From Nephrocerus scutellatus (taxonomy: Eukaryota; Arthropoda; Insecta; Diptera; Pipunculidae), in contig OX352765.1 in assembly GCA_947095585.1 (NCBI GenBank), forward strand, positions 90,108,965 to 90,172,964: 64,000 nt of DNA, in the 5' to 3' direction. The notes under the pieces are model-generated. The model did no database searches and had not been told where the DNA came from. It was given only the letters and a program-made list of their open reading frames with translations. Each line of letters starts with the position of its first letter. Within the stretch, counting starts at the first letter, position 1. Of the stretch, positions 12,594-24,915 are shown piece by piece. The position numbers were made by a program, and so were the translations under genes.

Positions 12594-13005
12594 ATATATA
12601 CTAATATTATAAAGAGCTAATGTTAGTTTGTGCGTAGGAGGTAATCTTCGGAACTACTAAGCCGATTTCAAAAATTCTTTCACCAATATTTAGAATTGGC
12701 TTTCATCGTGAACATAGGCTATATATTATCCCGCGTTCAAGTAAAAGGGGCTTTCGTGGCGACCAATTTTGTAACTAAACAACTAAAGTCGACGAAAAAG
12801 CGGTCGCGCATCAAATTGACTGTGTGTTGGTTTGTAATTCGACATTAAAACTCAAAAACGAGACAGCCGATTGAGCTGAATATGCGAATACGATCGAGGT
12901 GGCGCTTTGTTTAGGTTTATTAGGCAATAGTACACCCCTCCCGTGGTAGTGAAGGCAGGGTGATAATTCATGTGTGCGGGTGGCGGAGCGCCCGGGAAAA
13001 GCTAG
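12594..13005 (+). mobile_element. non-autonomous Helitron
   Basis: The left end reads ATATACTAATATTATAAAGAG and continues with sequence typical of small Helitrons (GGCTATATATTATCCCG). The right end has a 6-bp stem (12977-12982 with 12989-12994, one G-T pair), then GGGAAAAG and the terminal CTAG at 13002-13005 followed by T, as expected for insertion between A and T. No Rep/helicase coding. Confidence 0.75.
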
Positions 13006-13139
13006 TTCAATATAAAGTTAATGGTTAGTATAGCATATAACAATAAACAGTGAGGCTAACCTTTGGAAGTAAAATATTATTTTATAACATTAATGACTAA
13101 AACTTAAAGTCTATCGATTTGGACCTAAACAATTAATAA
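13006..13139. other. short spacer with ATT/AAT repeat
   Basis: AT-rich spacer ending in an (AAT)n run that is probably the tail of the SINE that follows. Confidence 0.4.
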
Positions 13140-13436
13140 TAATAATAATAATATTCGGCGCGACTGACCATTGCGGTCCAAAGGCCTAGCTTCTCGCGAC
13201 CATTTGTATTGCGCATGTATATTTTTGGACACAAATGGAAGGGACCTACAATTTTAGGGCCGGATCCGAACAGCGAATTGAGAAAGCTTTCCGTGACAAG
13301 TTATTACTCTTGGAACGCTTGTCACCCATTCGCGAGAGGTGGGACACCGTGAAAATACTTTTGGTGTTACTGGGATTCAAGCCACGAACATCCTGCTCAG
13401 TAGCCACGCGCATTTCCATTGACCCACGGCGCCCAC
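13140..13436 (-). mobile_element. tRNA-derived SINE, copy 2
   Basis: Minus-strand copy of about 295 bp. On the minus strand it starts GTGGGCGCCGTGGGTCAATGG and reaches a degraded B box (GGCTTGAATCC). It ends with an ATT-rich tail at the low-coordinate side. The body is about 85-90% like copy 3 by eye. Confidence 0.8.
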
Positions 13437-14793
13437 AAAGAATTGCAGCTAGCTAGTTCTAATTCATGTTTCACTTGCTTACGCGGTGGACCAATTTTGA
13501 ATCTTCTAGACATTTAAAGTACAACTAGGTTTATGATATAACTTCATTCCTAGAACAGGTTATCATCAAACTGTATATAATTTACTATGCAAATTTAAAA
13601 TGTAATGGATAATTAATTGCCGTTAGTTACTTTAGTGCAAGTCGCTTTAATTTAATTTTAATCAACTAATCACAGAAATCCACCTTTCTGACGTGATTAA
13701 GCATTTAATTGGATTATTAAAAATGTCAGTAATATAAAAATTAGAAGTGGAGAAGGCCAAAATGCGACTAAGAACAACCCCAATGAACTTGACTGTGAAA
13801 GATTCATTTAAACTTTTCCTTGACAGTTAATTTAAAAGAAAGCTTAGTCACACACAGTGAAACCGGTAATACAGTTGTTGGTAAATTAACGATTAACATA
13901 GGAAAGGATTTAACAAAATGAATAGTTCCGAGTAGTGCAAAGTATCAATGGCAAACACCCGTAGTAAAATAACAAACAGTTAATTATTGTAATTTTGTAA
14001 TAAATTGAAACAAATATGGGTCAATGTCAGATGGCAGCATGGCTGATTGCCTGTTTAGTATTATTTCCTCGATGACCTTAAATTAACGCTAAAAATGGGC
14101 ATACATAATTACGCGTTGTTAGTAGAAATGTGAGTGTGTGTATTCTTTTCTAGATGTTTTTAGATAAATTAATTTTAAACCTCCACTCTAAAGAAATCAA
14201 TGCTTTAAAAGCGTGTAAGATCGAATTGATTGCTGAATGAAATGATCGTGTAATGAAGATGATCGCATACAATGCCTTTGAAAGTCATCTAACGACGTTA
14301 CGAGTTGTTTGAAAAATACGCTCATGATGTACTCATTAGTAGCCATACGAGTACATAATATAATCTCATGAAAACGAGGCACTTCTCGATTTCTTCAAAA
14401 ACTAATTTCAATATCCAAATACAATTTAGATGACTCAAATGTGATCGTGTGAAAAAAACACATTTCACGGGATTGTCGTTGATTGTTGTTCAAAGGTATT
14501 TATTTTCATAACGACCCCAATCGATCACCTTTGCCAATCTATACAGAATAGTCAGCTCTTTTATTGATGGTCTTGACACAGGTCAATACTGCTCTCGTCG
14601 ATCCCATAATCGTGCAACATCAACATCAACGACGTATTTTTATCATCATGTTGGGTTCTAAGCCACGACCTGGTTCTACCCTCCTCTTCCCACAACAAAT
14701 CAAAAAGGTCCTAGTCGACGACTGGCACCTCATCAGATTCGGTTTTTTCTTATGAGGCACGCGTAAAGGGGTTCGCACCCTTATAATAATCGT
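13437..14793. other. AT-rich intergenic DNA
   Basis: No gene or recognised repeat. Short frames here have no motif. Confidence 0.4.
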
Positions 14794-15240
14794 TTATATG
14801 CTTGACACAACGTGGGCGTTAAGGACAAGGAGGAGAAAAGAGGATATGTCTATGTGCTTGAATGCCTGTGGATCATAGTGGAAAGGCAGAGATTGGCAGA
14901 GCATTCCTGAAGCTGAAAAACGAATCTCTGAACTTATGAACTGATGGGCTTGAAAGTAAACTGATGGAGCATGTAGAGCGCCACGAATATTATGGTTGAA
15001 TTCAAGGAGAGGTGGCATGCAACTGGCTTTTTCTCACGAGCACCGCTGGTGGAAGAATCTATAAAACAGTGACAAGCAGGGAACGTTTCTGCGGTGTTCA
15101 AGCGAATCTATTGATTTCGCAATGTTTTCGTCACCGATAAGTTTCATCGCACAGTTTTGTATTCTATCTAGCTAATGCAAGGTAGGTTTAGACCCACCAG
15201 ACCAGATCAGATCCAGATCAGTCTGAATTACAACTATCCA
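14794..15240 (-). mobile_element. Jockey-like RT, C-terminal fragment
   Basis: Minus-strand reading gives LDRIQNCAMKLIGDENIAKS, LEHRRNVPCLSLFYRF, PPLLEFNHNIRGALHAPSV, then LPFHYDPQAFKHIDISSF. This is the usual end of the Jockey-like ORF2 in this window (compare FPHHYDTQAH at 40570). Only the 3' end is present, as expected of a 5'-truncated insertion. Confidence 0.75.
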
Positions 15241-17339
15241 TATTGCGAGCTGAGAAGCTTCGCTTTACTATCTTATTTCCCATATCACATAATCAATCGT
15301 GTTGTTCATTGGGTATTGGTCGACAGAAAGTAGTTGTCATCCTGATCGTGTGTGTGTGTGTGTGTGTGAAATTTGATTCTACCATCGAGAGGGAGGAAAA
15401 AACACCAATATTTTGCACAAAATTAAAATTCTCAAAGCATACACAACTCCCATAGCCATCACCGAGACTTGTCGTTCGGTTATCAGCGGCACAATTCGCT
15501 AACTAATTTGTATCCCGGACAGACAGGCATTACTTTGCATTAAACGATTTATTCACGTAAGTGTTTATGCTAATTATTCATTATGCTGCATCCAAGCGAT
15601 CAGTAGAGTATAGAGATGACCAGTTAAACCTGTGTGTAGTTGTAGCACAACAATGATTGTCGTCATCATCATGATCATCATGATTCTAGGTAATTTATGA
15701 ATCTGTCGTGCATATGGAATACACCTCTATTGATGAAGGAACAAAAATTTCTCATTTTTCACTGTGAAAGTGAGCGAGAGAGGCGTGCTTCTATAAAACT
15801 GTTTCATAATTTTTTTAAATAAAAGCTCAGAACTTTATTTCAATCTTACCAGTTTGCACTTTGCAGTGTGTTGTGGGTGACTGCGGGTGGAACGATTTTT
15901 AATAGTAATTAATTCCAACATATCCAGAATTAATAATCCAAGTGGTTCGGAGTAAGGAAGTCAAACATCAAACTTAATGACCACTGGTCAAACAAGTCAA
16001 ACAATAATTGAATCATTAACGGGGCGTAAGAATCGCCATCAACATGTTAGATGTTTCTTCCGATCAATATTCGCTCCATGCGATCTGATTGATAAAGCTG
16101 TCTTCGTCAGTTGTTGTTATTAACTACACAACATCTTTGATTAAGAATCGAGTCGAATGTTGTGAGGAGAATCGAATCTGTGTTTTGTGTGCTCGTTTCA
16201 TTCTGTCGTAGAACATCGAACGGCGTGCACGAAAAAAGAAGAACAGCGCGCGGAATTTAAATTTCTAGTTAATATTCCTATATGTGGAAAATCGAAAGTG
16301 TTGACCAATTATTGTTTAATTATTTCAAATAGAACTTTGGAACGGTTTTACGTTGTTGTATGCAAGTTTACAATATTTTTCTTACTTCTTATTTGCTTTG
16401 CTTCCGGAATTAGTGATAAACAACACGATCTATAAAAAGTTAGATGATAAACTTTGGTATTTTGGGTTGAGTGAATTAATATTGACGCGAAGTTTAAAAA
16501 AAAAACAACAAACTGTATGTTTTGATTTTAATTCCAGTTATTCCAGTTAGTTATTAGAATTATTCAATTTAATTAATTAAAATTTAATATAAAATTTTTT
16601 TATAATAAATTACCTGAATTGCACCCTAAACACATATGCACCGGATTAATAAAAGATTTTTCATTAAGAGCTCCTCTTTTTTGTGTGCAAATAAGTTAGC
16701 TTCTGTTGGATTTATCAAAAATCGAAATCGAATCGGGTTGAGCTACTATCGATGCCATTAATTGTGAAATACAACATCATTGAATTTTCTTCCACGGAGG
16801 GAAAGACAAGACATCCACAAAAACACTACCCCAAGCATAAAACCCCCAAAATGTGTTTAATAAAAGATAAAATACACAGAGTACCTTGTGCGTAGGAATC
16901 TACATAATCCATTTTTGTTGACGCTTTAAACGGAATACACCGAATCCGCCGGACTTCGACTTCAAGTACTGAAAAATGTCAAGTAATAACATCCGATACT
17001 CGAACCTTGTGTTTTTTATTTGGCCTGTGTTATTTTTTTGCTGCAGCGCGTGGAACCTAAATGCTCGTCTTCGTAGTCAACTTCATACTGCTATTAATTT
17101 AAATTGTGAAAGTATAAATTAAAACGTTTTAAAAAACCAATTATTATTTTTAAATTCTGGACTTGACAATAGCCCCAAAGGAAAAGCCCATACGAGCCAA
17201 ACGATAGGAAACAAACGAGGTGGCCAATTGACTAATCAAAAAAAAAAAGAGCAGGGTAGGCTGTGTCGTAGACATGACCGAAGGTTTTGAGCGTGACAAC
17301 GTCTGCCCGGCGCGAAAGAAAACAAAGATCTTCTTGTCC
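15241..17339. other. AT-rich intergenic DNA with a GT microsatellite
   Basis: A (GT)n run lies at 15348-15368. Around 16130-16440 a run of frames (82 aa and 65 aa) overlaps in two registers without motifs. I see no confident gene. It could hold regulatory or UTR sequence of a gene not otherwise visible. Confidence 0.4.
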
Positions 17340-17690
17340 CATAGTTCCCAAAATTCCATACCATAATGACCATATTCCAAAATTGCCATAAGAACAAGTG
17401 ATATAGTCGCAACTTAGTCCAACATACCTTGTCTCGCTTGAGACAAGAAATTCCAGACCATAATGATCATATTACAGAATTTCATTAGGAAGAATTCTTA
17501 TAGTCGCATCTTAGTCCAACATTCTGAATTTCATGCGAATTTTCATGTGAAGAAATTGCATTGTTCCAGAAATTCCGGACCATAATGATCATATTCCAGA
17601 ATTTCCATAGGAAGAAGTATTATAAACGCATCTCAGTCCTACATTCCAAATTTCATGCGAATCGCTTGGGAAATTGCTTAGTTCCCAAAG
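17340..17690. repeat. tandem repeat of about 100-120 bp, three units
   Basis: Three imperfect units share ATTCCAGACCATAATGATCA-type cores (about 17353, 17452 and 17573), each followed by CCATAGGAAGAA-like, then CGCATCTTAGTCCAACATTC and TTTCATGCGAA. No function is evident. Confidence 0.7.
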
Positions 17691-17949
17691 TACTGACATT
17701 TAACAATGGCTCACTTAACAGTGTGACATTTAACAGTGTATCACTTAACATTTTACTTTTTGAACATGTACCCCCTTAAACTTTGTAGTGAGACGTTGTC
17801 ACGTTAAAATAGCAACTTCGACTTCAATAACTCGATTGTTTTTCCAGCTGTGTGCCATTTGGCGCCATATGGTTGAAACCACATACGCTCTTAGTCACCC
17901 TCCTACAATTTACCCCTAAAATAGTCAATCGTATTGAATTGAATCCTCT
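17691..17949. other. spacer with short GTGACATTTAACA repeats
   Basis: A run of near-repeats of CACTTAACA / GACATTTAACA at 17694-17750, then unremarkable DNA. Confidence 0.4.
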
Positions 17950-18730
17950 TTGAGACCGTTCTACTTTCATACCCGTCAAGTAGCTGAAGTATATAATAAT
18001 CTCAACATTCACAAATCTGCTGAACTTGATAGTATTCCCATTTCAGACCGTGCAATCCAGATTGTATTGCGGCTTGAAATCCAATGTAACTGCATAAACG
18101 CCGGTGTACCTCAAGGCTCTGTTTTGTCTCCGACACTCTTTTTCATTTTCATTAATGATCTCCTATCCGCTACTTCTAATCCTTCTTTCGCTGACGACAG
18201 CACTCTTAGATTTTAATATGTATTCAGGCTTTCTGCACGCCCTTCTTACTTGCAAGTGGAACTTGAACCACAACGTATGTTAAGTACGTTAAATTCTGGT
18301 CTTGACAGCATAACAATGTAAATTCAGAATAGAGCTTCCAAGCCCCAGTGCTGTATTCTGTCGTCTAAGCGTAATTTAGTCGTCCAAATTTTATACATGA
18401 AGGGATATTGGTGGTTGCATCAAAGAAACGGAAAAACATGAAATACTCGTTATGTGCGTCTACAACAAACTTCGTTGGAACGACCACATATCGGGATTGT
18501 TTTTGCTGTGTAAGTTCCAATCACTGATGTTACGTCGCATATTATGGTCTTTCGGCTTCAGGTCATGGTTTAAAGCAATCTTATAGGGGTGTAGAAGATA
18601 CAGACTCGCAAAAAATTCTCCATAAACTGCTCACAGAGATGTCCGATTTTCTGAGATCGGCAATTTGGGACCTCACTTACACTCGCGGCTACAACCATAA
18701 TAATCTCTGCATTCCCCGCGTTTCCTTGTC
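17950..18730 (+). mobile_element. Jockey-like reverse transcriptase, decayed copy
   Basis: The first 88 codons are open and carry YNNLNIHKSAELDSIP, then NAGVPQGSVLSPTLFFIFIN and SFADDSTLR (palm). After a stop at 18214 the reading shifts frame but continues as KLRWNDHISG and a broken thumb region. A large internal deletion is evident, since HKSAELDSIP joins close to the PQG block. Confidence 0.8.
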
Positions 18731-19149
18731 TTGTTGGCTCGGCTAAATTATGAAGTGCATATATTGACTTAAATTTTCCAATAGACGTCTAATTGTTTGT
18801 TTATCAGGACGAGTACGGTGGCCTAAAAATTAGTGTAAAGATTTAGGAACAGAACGTAAAATTTGATACAAAATTTTTATGTATCACATACGTTGTTGAA
18901 GCAAGTAATTTTTTGTAAATAAATGGCAAGTATAGGTGAGTAGAAACTTTCAACAAATATCAGCTAACTTTACGTATAGCTGTGAAATCCTATTGGAAAA
19001 ACGGGGCGTCCTAGTTGAAAACCTCTTTATATTCATTAAAATTAAAAATTGTAAATGTCGAGTGGTGAAAGGTCGAACAGAATGTCCAATGAAGCGGAGG
19101 GGGTTTTATGAAGTGCTCCGCTCGCACTAGCTGATCTTTGAACTTTGCT
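18731..19149. other. intergenic DNA
   Basis: No gene or named repeat seen. Confidence 0.35.
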
Positions 19150-20145
19150 TTATTTGTCAAGGTTTACTTTCATATTTAAGGCAGTCCACCATACAGTCAC
19201 ACCGTATAGAAGAGAAGGTCTTACTACCGCTGTATATAGCCAATGAGTTATATGGGGTTGAAGACCTCATCTGCTACCAATGGCTTTTTTGCATGAGAGG
19301 AGTGCCACTGTGGCTTTACGAACTCTTACTTGTTTTTTTTTGGTTTCCAGCTTAGCTTTGTGTCCAAAATAATACCCAAATACTTGGCTTATATCTTTTA
19401 TAGAAGGAGGGTTAATAAGTGGAACTTTATATTTCCTGATGAATAGGACAAGCTCAGTTTTGTGAGGATTTACCTTAAAACCAAATCGATCTGCCCAGCA
19501 AGTTAGCTTGTTGAGAGCATTTTGATGGAGTTTCTTTATGGTATTCGGGTATTTCCTGAAACGGAAATAGCAACGTCATCCGCATAAGCGATTACTTTGC
19601 AGACCTCACCTCTTTTGCATACCAGCAGCTCATTCATCGCTAAGTTCATAGAAGCGGGGATATGACTCCACCTTGTGGGGATCTTCTGCATACAGATCTT
19701 CTGGCAGACGACACTCCCAGTTTTGAATTGATAATTCGACTTGTGAGCAGAAGGTTAATCAAATCGCCAAGCTAGTCGTCCACCGTTAAAGTGGACAGTG
19801 CATCAGTAATCACAGAAGGGTTGACCTTTACCTTTAACGTCTATGAATACCACCATTGAGTAAAGGAATTCTCAATAGAACGTACCATTGTGTGCAGAGC
19901 TGTTTCTACAGACTTGCCTTTACAATACGCGTGCTGATCTGTTGACAGGAGTCTTTTGTCAATGAGTGTGCGTATGTAGATATCGATCAGTCTTTCCAGT
20001 TGTCTTTAACAGAAAGACTGATTGGTCTGAGATCCTTTGGACTAACATGCGAGCATTTGCCGGCTTTGGTTATGAAAACCACGTTTACTTCTCTCCATAA
20101 AACTGGAATATGGACCAGAAAACCAAGACCAAGTTGGTTATGCTT
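19150..20145 (-). mobile_element. I-like non-LTR reverse transcriptase, decayed copy
   Basis: Minus-strand motifs run from high to low coordinates: WREVNVVFITKAGKCSHVSP and KDLRPISLS (about 20100-20000), IDIYIRTLIDK and STDQHAYCKGKSVETAL (about 19985-19895). After these come SPQGGVISPLL-like and KYLGIILDTKLSWK pieces (19680-19370). Multiple stops and shifts. The plus-strand copy at 57620 shows the same order. Confidence 0.75.
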
Positions 20146-20275
20146 TTGCTCGTCACTAGCTCCGATATGCGTTCTGAAAACTGAAAACTGGAATATGGAC
20201 CAGAAAACCAAGACCAAGTTGGTTATGCTTTTGCTCGTCACTAGCTCCGATATGCGTTTTGAATTGATTTTAGTT
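20100..20275. repeat. 85-bp direct tandem duplication
   Basis: Two almost identical units (starting CTGGAATATGGACCAGAAAA at 20103 and 20188) lie at the upstream edge of the I-like RT fragment. The near identity implies a recent duplication compared with the decayed element. Confidence 0.85.
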
Positions 20276-20544
20276 GTCCGTCCACTCGCCTGTTCGTAAG
20301 CGGCTTTATTTAAGATTATTATTCTACTCTTCCAAATATTGACTAAATAGATGGACTGGAATAAAGCGTGCTGGATGCTTCTGTGACCGTTCTTTTTTAA
20401 ACAAATTGGTTTTATACATTTTTTGTTACACTCAAAAAACCGTTACAATTTTCTCTTATCTGTCATTTTAGAATTTATTTAAGATACAAATTGAATTAAA
20501 AATTTGATTAACTTCAAAATTCCTAATAAAATATTAAGAGAAAA
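20276..20544. promoter_or_regulatory. 5' flank of the phospholipase B gene
   Basis: AT-rich flank directly upstream of the ATG at 20545. No clear TATA box was picked out. Confidence 0.35.
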
Positions 20545-22091
20545 ATGAAATTATCCATAATCGCAAGTCATAATAATTATGCTGCCAGAACACTTCTGTT
20601 GTTGCTGATACTATTGCTGACGATATGTTCGAAAGTTGGCAATGCCCAGCGCACCACTGTAGACGTTTATTTTTCCTCATTATATAGGCCGTTAAGATTG
20701 CTTGGCCTTGAGATTGCTGGACGTTCCGGTGATAACCAGCAGAATGTTCGAAATTTGCAGCGAGCAGGGGTAAGTGCAGAGTGCAGTTTCATTCGAGCGC
20801 TTGCATTAATAGAAGTGAATAAGCTATCGTTAATTCACAGAGAACTCAAAAATCGTCCGGCCGTTCACTGACCGCGTTTTGTGATACTAAAACTGGTCCT
20901 GGGCGGAGAAGTGATACACGTCCCACATCCGTTCATCGCTTGCGACCCGGAGACATAGACATTGTCGGTGCCCTTGGTGACTCTCTTACAGCTGGAAATG
21001 GAATTTTTGCTTCGACTTTTCTTCATCTATACGTGGAAAATCGTGGTGTTGTCTGGTCTATCGGAGGACAGGGCACATGGGACAAATACTTGACACTGCC
21101 GAACATTCTGAAAGAGTTCAACCCCAAATTGTACGGATACTCGACGAAGGATGGATTATCCACTGAAAGGAGCTCTAAGTAAGCTCGACCTTAATTTCGA
21201 ATTTCTCTTAATTATCTATCCTTTCACCGATTCAGATTTAACGTAGCTGAGTTAGGTGCTATGTCCCGGGATATACCCTACGAAGCCAAGGTGTTGGTTA
21301 AACGACTTCAAGCAGATCCACGTGTAAATATGACACACGACTGGAAAATCATCACTTTGCTAATCGGGAGTAATGACTTCTGCACAGATATATGCTACTA
21401 TCCGAAACCCGAGCTGACAATTGACTGGCACGAACGCAATATGGTCAAAACGCTACGATATCTTCGTGATAACGTTCCACGACTCCTAATAAATTTGGTT
21501 CTGGCACCGAATTTAATGTTTTTGACGCGCCAGGTTGGTGTGCCGGCGACCTGCCATACAATGCTGCGTATGGAATGTCCTTGCCTCGTCGGTAAGAGCC
21601 AAAAACATTTGAAATATTACGAAAGTCTGATGAAGAAATGGATTGCTCGTGACTCGGAAGTAGCAAATCGCGAAGAGTTTAACACTGAGGTGGGTGAGGA
21701 ATAAGAAGGTTTCTATTTATGTATTGTTATTAATTCACAAATACCAAACTTTCGTTTAAACTGTAGACATTTACGGTGAACGTACAGCCGTTTACCCAAT
21801 TCAAAGATTTACCAAAGACCAAGAGTGGCAATACTGATTACCGAAATCTGTCTACGGATTGTTTTCACCTTAGTCAACGTGGACAAGCTCTCAGTTGGTA
21901 TTAAGAAATTTATAGTTCGCCCAAAACTAAAATTTATTACCACTACAGGTGCGAACGCTTTGTGGAATAACATGTTTGAGACTGACGGTGAGAAGACGAG
22001 AGAATGGCTGCCATTATTCGAGAAGTTTCTCTGTCCAACGGAGGAACGACCTTTTTTTGTGACGAGGGAAAATGCTCGAACTCATCATTAA
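20545..22091 (+). CDS. secreted phospholipase B1-like SGNH hydrolase
   Basis: Five exons: 20545-20769, 20841-21178, 21236-21689, 21767-21893 and 21949-22091, giving 428 residues. A signal peptide (about 1-34, rich in Leu) ends near GNAQ. SGNH motifs are in place: the GDSL block LGDSLTAGNG with Ser123, LLIGSNDFC, and DCFHLSQRG with Asp370 and His373. The usual ending ANALWNNMFE follows. This matches the insect phospholipase B1 family, single-domain form, which is predicted to cleave acyl esters of phospholipids outside the cell or at the membrane. The last intron needs a weak donor (GTTGGT at 21894) to keep frame. If that donor is not used, the gene would end after ALSWY and lose its tail. All catalytic residues lie before that point. 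Neighbours are only transposons. Confidence 0.88.
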
Positions 22092-22339
22092 GTGAAATTT
22101 CCTGCCAAAACTATATATAGATTTTAGAATTTAATTTGTGTCATAACATGAATCTGTGATATTTCTATTTAAGGCTTAAGAGGTAATAAGTTTAAAGGGA
22201 AACTTTATAAAAGGAATAATAATAGTATTTAAAGTTCGTTTTTGGGGTACAAACCTTTATGTATACATCGAAACACGCTACACAGTCATAGTAATTTGGT
22301 AGTAATCGCAAAAATATATGTTTTTCAGGTTGTGCCTAT
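22092..22339. other. 3' flank of the phospholipase gene
   Basis: AT-rich, probably the 3' UTR and flank. No other feature. Confidence 0.4.
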
Positions 22340-22830
22340 TTTAAAGTATTTTCTTTTTTCCCCGCAGCATACGCGCCACACGTAGCCCGCGACACGCGTG
22401 AAACACGCGATATCAAAATTAGCCCCTGACATTAAGCCGCTCACAAAGTTTCTGTACTCTAGGTCGTGCGAAAGGTGGTTAAAAAAGACATAAGAAAATG
22501 ACGCAGTTTAAACCCATCACACGCGCCACGCGCGACGCGCGTCTTACGCGGAATATAAAAAAGGCTATTTTGACTTAAAATTCATAAAATGTCAGCTCTC
22601 TAAATCATGCGGAAGGTGGTTAAAAAGGACCTCGAAAAAGCCGAAAAACCAAAAATTTCAACCCATCACATGCGCAACACGCGACACGCGTCTCACGCGG
22701 AATATAAAAAATGCTATTTTGGACTTAGATACTCACAAAATTTAAGCTCTCTCTACTTCGTGTGGAAGGTGGTTAAAAAGGACCTCAAAGTAGTCGAAAT
22801 TACAGACAAAAAGGGGTCAAGTCAAGTTAA
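22340..22830. repeat. CACGCG-rich satellite, locus 1 (three units)
   Basis: Three units of about 145-150 bp. Each has a CpG-rich core such as GCGACACGCGTCTCACGCGG (at 22390, 22533 and 22682). A middle block follows with (A/G)CTCTCTA..TCGTGCGAAAGG and TGGTTAAAAAGGACCT. The family recurs at 24640 and 42410. It is not a CRISPR array: the unit is too long and there are no unique spacers. Confidence 0.8.
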
Positions 22831-22859
22831 ATAAAAGATTTTAAAAAAATAGAAGCGTG

Positions 22860-24120
22860 TATCCCTACACGTTCCAAAGAAATAGCTCTGTGTGCTTTCC
22901 TTGACATTGCAGGTACTTTCGATAACACTGGCTACGACTTAATTGCACGAGCAATCAGTAGCAGAGGTATCAATGGCTTGACCAACCAACCGATAGAGGC
23001 CATTCTTGAAAGTCGAGTCATCCCTTCATCCACAGTGAGAGTGTCTGTGTCGTGTGACTGAAGCTAAGGGCAGTCCGCAAGGAGAAGTCCTCTCTCCCCT
23101 TCTATTGTCACTCGACATAGACAACCTTCTATTCTGCTGATGCTGATGACTTGGCGATCATAATTAGCGGTAAGCACAGCACAACCATTATAAGTTTCAT
23201 GCAAGGTGCAGTACTTCACTTCCTAGCCTGGTGCAACAGAGAGTGGCTCTCCATTAATCATTGCAAAACCGCTCTAGTGCCTTTCACGAAACGAAGACTG
23301 TCCGAATTGGGACCTATAATCATTAAAGGCACTACATTAGAGTATTGCAGTGAGGTGAAATATCTCTACTAAACTGGAATTCTCATATAAGTCCGCCATC
23401 GAACGTGCCAGTAGGATCATGTAGGCCAGTAGGGCCCTGTGGGCCAGTAAACGTCTCTACGGCAGAACTTCGCATCTTAATCCTCAAATGATACATTGGA
23501 TGTATACTATGATGGTGAGACCAATTATCACGTACGCGGTCATCATATGGTGGCCGAAAGTTCTTGAACGGACAACGGTAATTAAGCTTCAGAAGCTACA
23601 AAGAATTGCCTTTCTAGGTATAACGGGTGTCATGCGCACCTTCCCCGCGACTGCATTAGAAGCTGTTGTACGGCTTTCACCACTGCCAATCTTCATTGGA
23701 AAGACCGCCGTTAGATGCGCTAATAAGCTGCAACTAGTATATGCGGGTATAAACCAGGTGACTATGTGGGACATCTGAAAATTCTTTACTCAATTCAAGT
23801 ATTAGACATGTTTTGCACTATCCCTGACACCATGGCCAGGGAGTACTGTTTCGGTAGGTTATTTAAAGTTAAAATATTAGATCGAGCAATCTGATGTAGT
23901 GGTGCTTCATCACCATCAGACGATAAATGTCTGGTCTGGTACACAGACGCATCGGAGATGGAATCTGGAGTGGGAGCTGAGTTATCCGGACCCAACACCA
24001 AAGTCTCGATACCAATGGTTTTCCAACCGGAACTCCATCCCATTGAGGTCTGCGCTAGTATTAACCTTAGTAAGGGTATTAGAGGCGCTATACGATTTAT
24101 ATCTTGTCAGATAGTCAAGC
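22860..24120 (+). mobile_element. R1-like non-LTR element, second decayed copy
   Basis: Collinear with the copy at 10921. It holds ALCAFLDIAGTFDNTGYD (22893), ISSRGINGLTNQPI, a broken PQG and YADD region (about 23075-23150), LAWCNREWLSINHCKTALVP and a long open stretch, 23488-23778, with MIHWMYTMMVRPIITYAV, KLQKLQRIAFLGITG and LSPLPIFIGKTAV. An RNase H start (EMESGVGAELSGPNTK) follows near 23960. Confidence 0.8.
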
Positions 24121-24309
24121 AGCACTGAAAGCGCTATCCTATCGTCCAACATAATGGATTCTTAATTAGTAAAATTCTGCTACGATGCACTGCAATCCCT
24201 GGCAGGGTTTAACAGGGTGAATCTCGGGTCCCTGGTCACCAGGGAATTGCAGGCAACAAACATGCAGATGAACTAGCCAGGGCTGGTTAAGAATCTGCAT
24301 AATGATGAG

Positions 24310-24620
24310 ATATACGAGCGTTACCGCGATGTCGACATCGTGAAGAGAATTAAGCTCGGTAGTCTCCGGTGGGCAGGACACATAGCTCGCATAAGCGAAG
24401 AGGATCCTACTCGGATAGTACTTTGCGGTAGGATTTATGGAATACGACAGCGAGGCCGGTCAAGCCTACGCTGAAAGATTGGCATAACTCAGGACGCCTA
24501 GAGTTAAGGGATGCCAAACTGGATGACATCGGCTCGAAATCGGGACCGGTGGAGAGATTTTTTGCGGGAGGCCAGGATCGGACACCGATTGTAGAGCCAA
24601 ATGTGATGGTTAAATAACCG
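24310..24620 (+). mobile_element. C-terminal tail of a non-LTR ORF
   Basis: Reads YERYRDVDIVKRIKLGSLRW, AGHIARISEEDPTRIVL, then GRIYGIRQRGR and RDRWRDFLREA. This is the common C-terminal tail of insect endonuclease/RT proteins. A related piece on the minus strand lies at 48275-48600. Confidence 0.7.
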
Positions 24621-24639
24621 CCAAATTATCTGTTGAGAA

Positions 24640-24915
24640 GGCCTATTCCAAAGTGTCCCTGGACACTGAGCTGCTCACTAAATTGCGGTTGTGTGAAAGG
24701 TGGTTAAAAATTACCACAAAGAAGTCGACGCAGGTTGGGGCTATTCCAATGATTAGTCCATTTTCCGCGCATCGCACGGGCCACACGCAAATTGTTACAC
24801 GAGTCATACGGGGGGTATTAGTTACGCGCACTGAGGTTAAGCTACACACAAAATTTCAGCTCTCTGGCATGTGTGGAAGGTGGATAAAGAGAAGTCAAGA
24901 AAATTTTTAAAAAAA
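24640..24915. repeat. CACGCG-type satellite, locus 2 (diverged)
   Basis: Two diverged units with GCTGCTCACTAAATT..GTGTGAAAGGTGGTTAAAAA and a later CACAAAATTTCAGCTCTCTG..GTGTGGAAGGTGG. The CpG core is reduced to CGCACGGGCCACACGC and TCATACGG. It directly follows the retrotransposon tail. Confidence 0.65.

Noticed and set aside
22340..22830. CRISPR-like array of short palindromic repeats
   Set aside because: The unit is about 150 bp and repeated throughout, with no unique spacers and no cas genes; the genome is eukaryotic.
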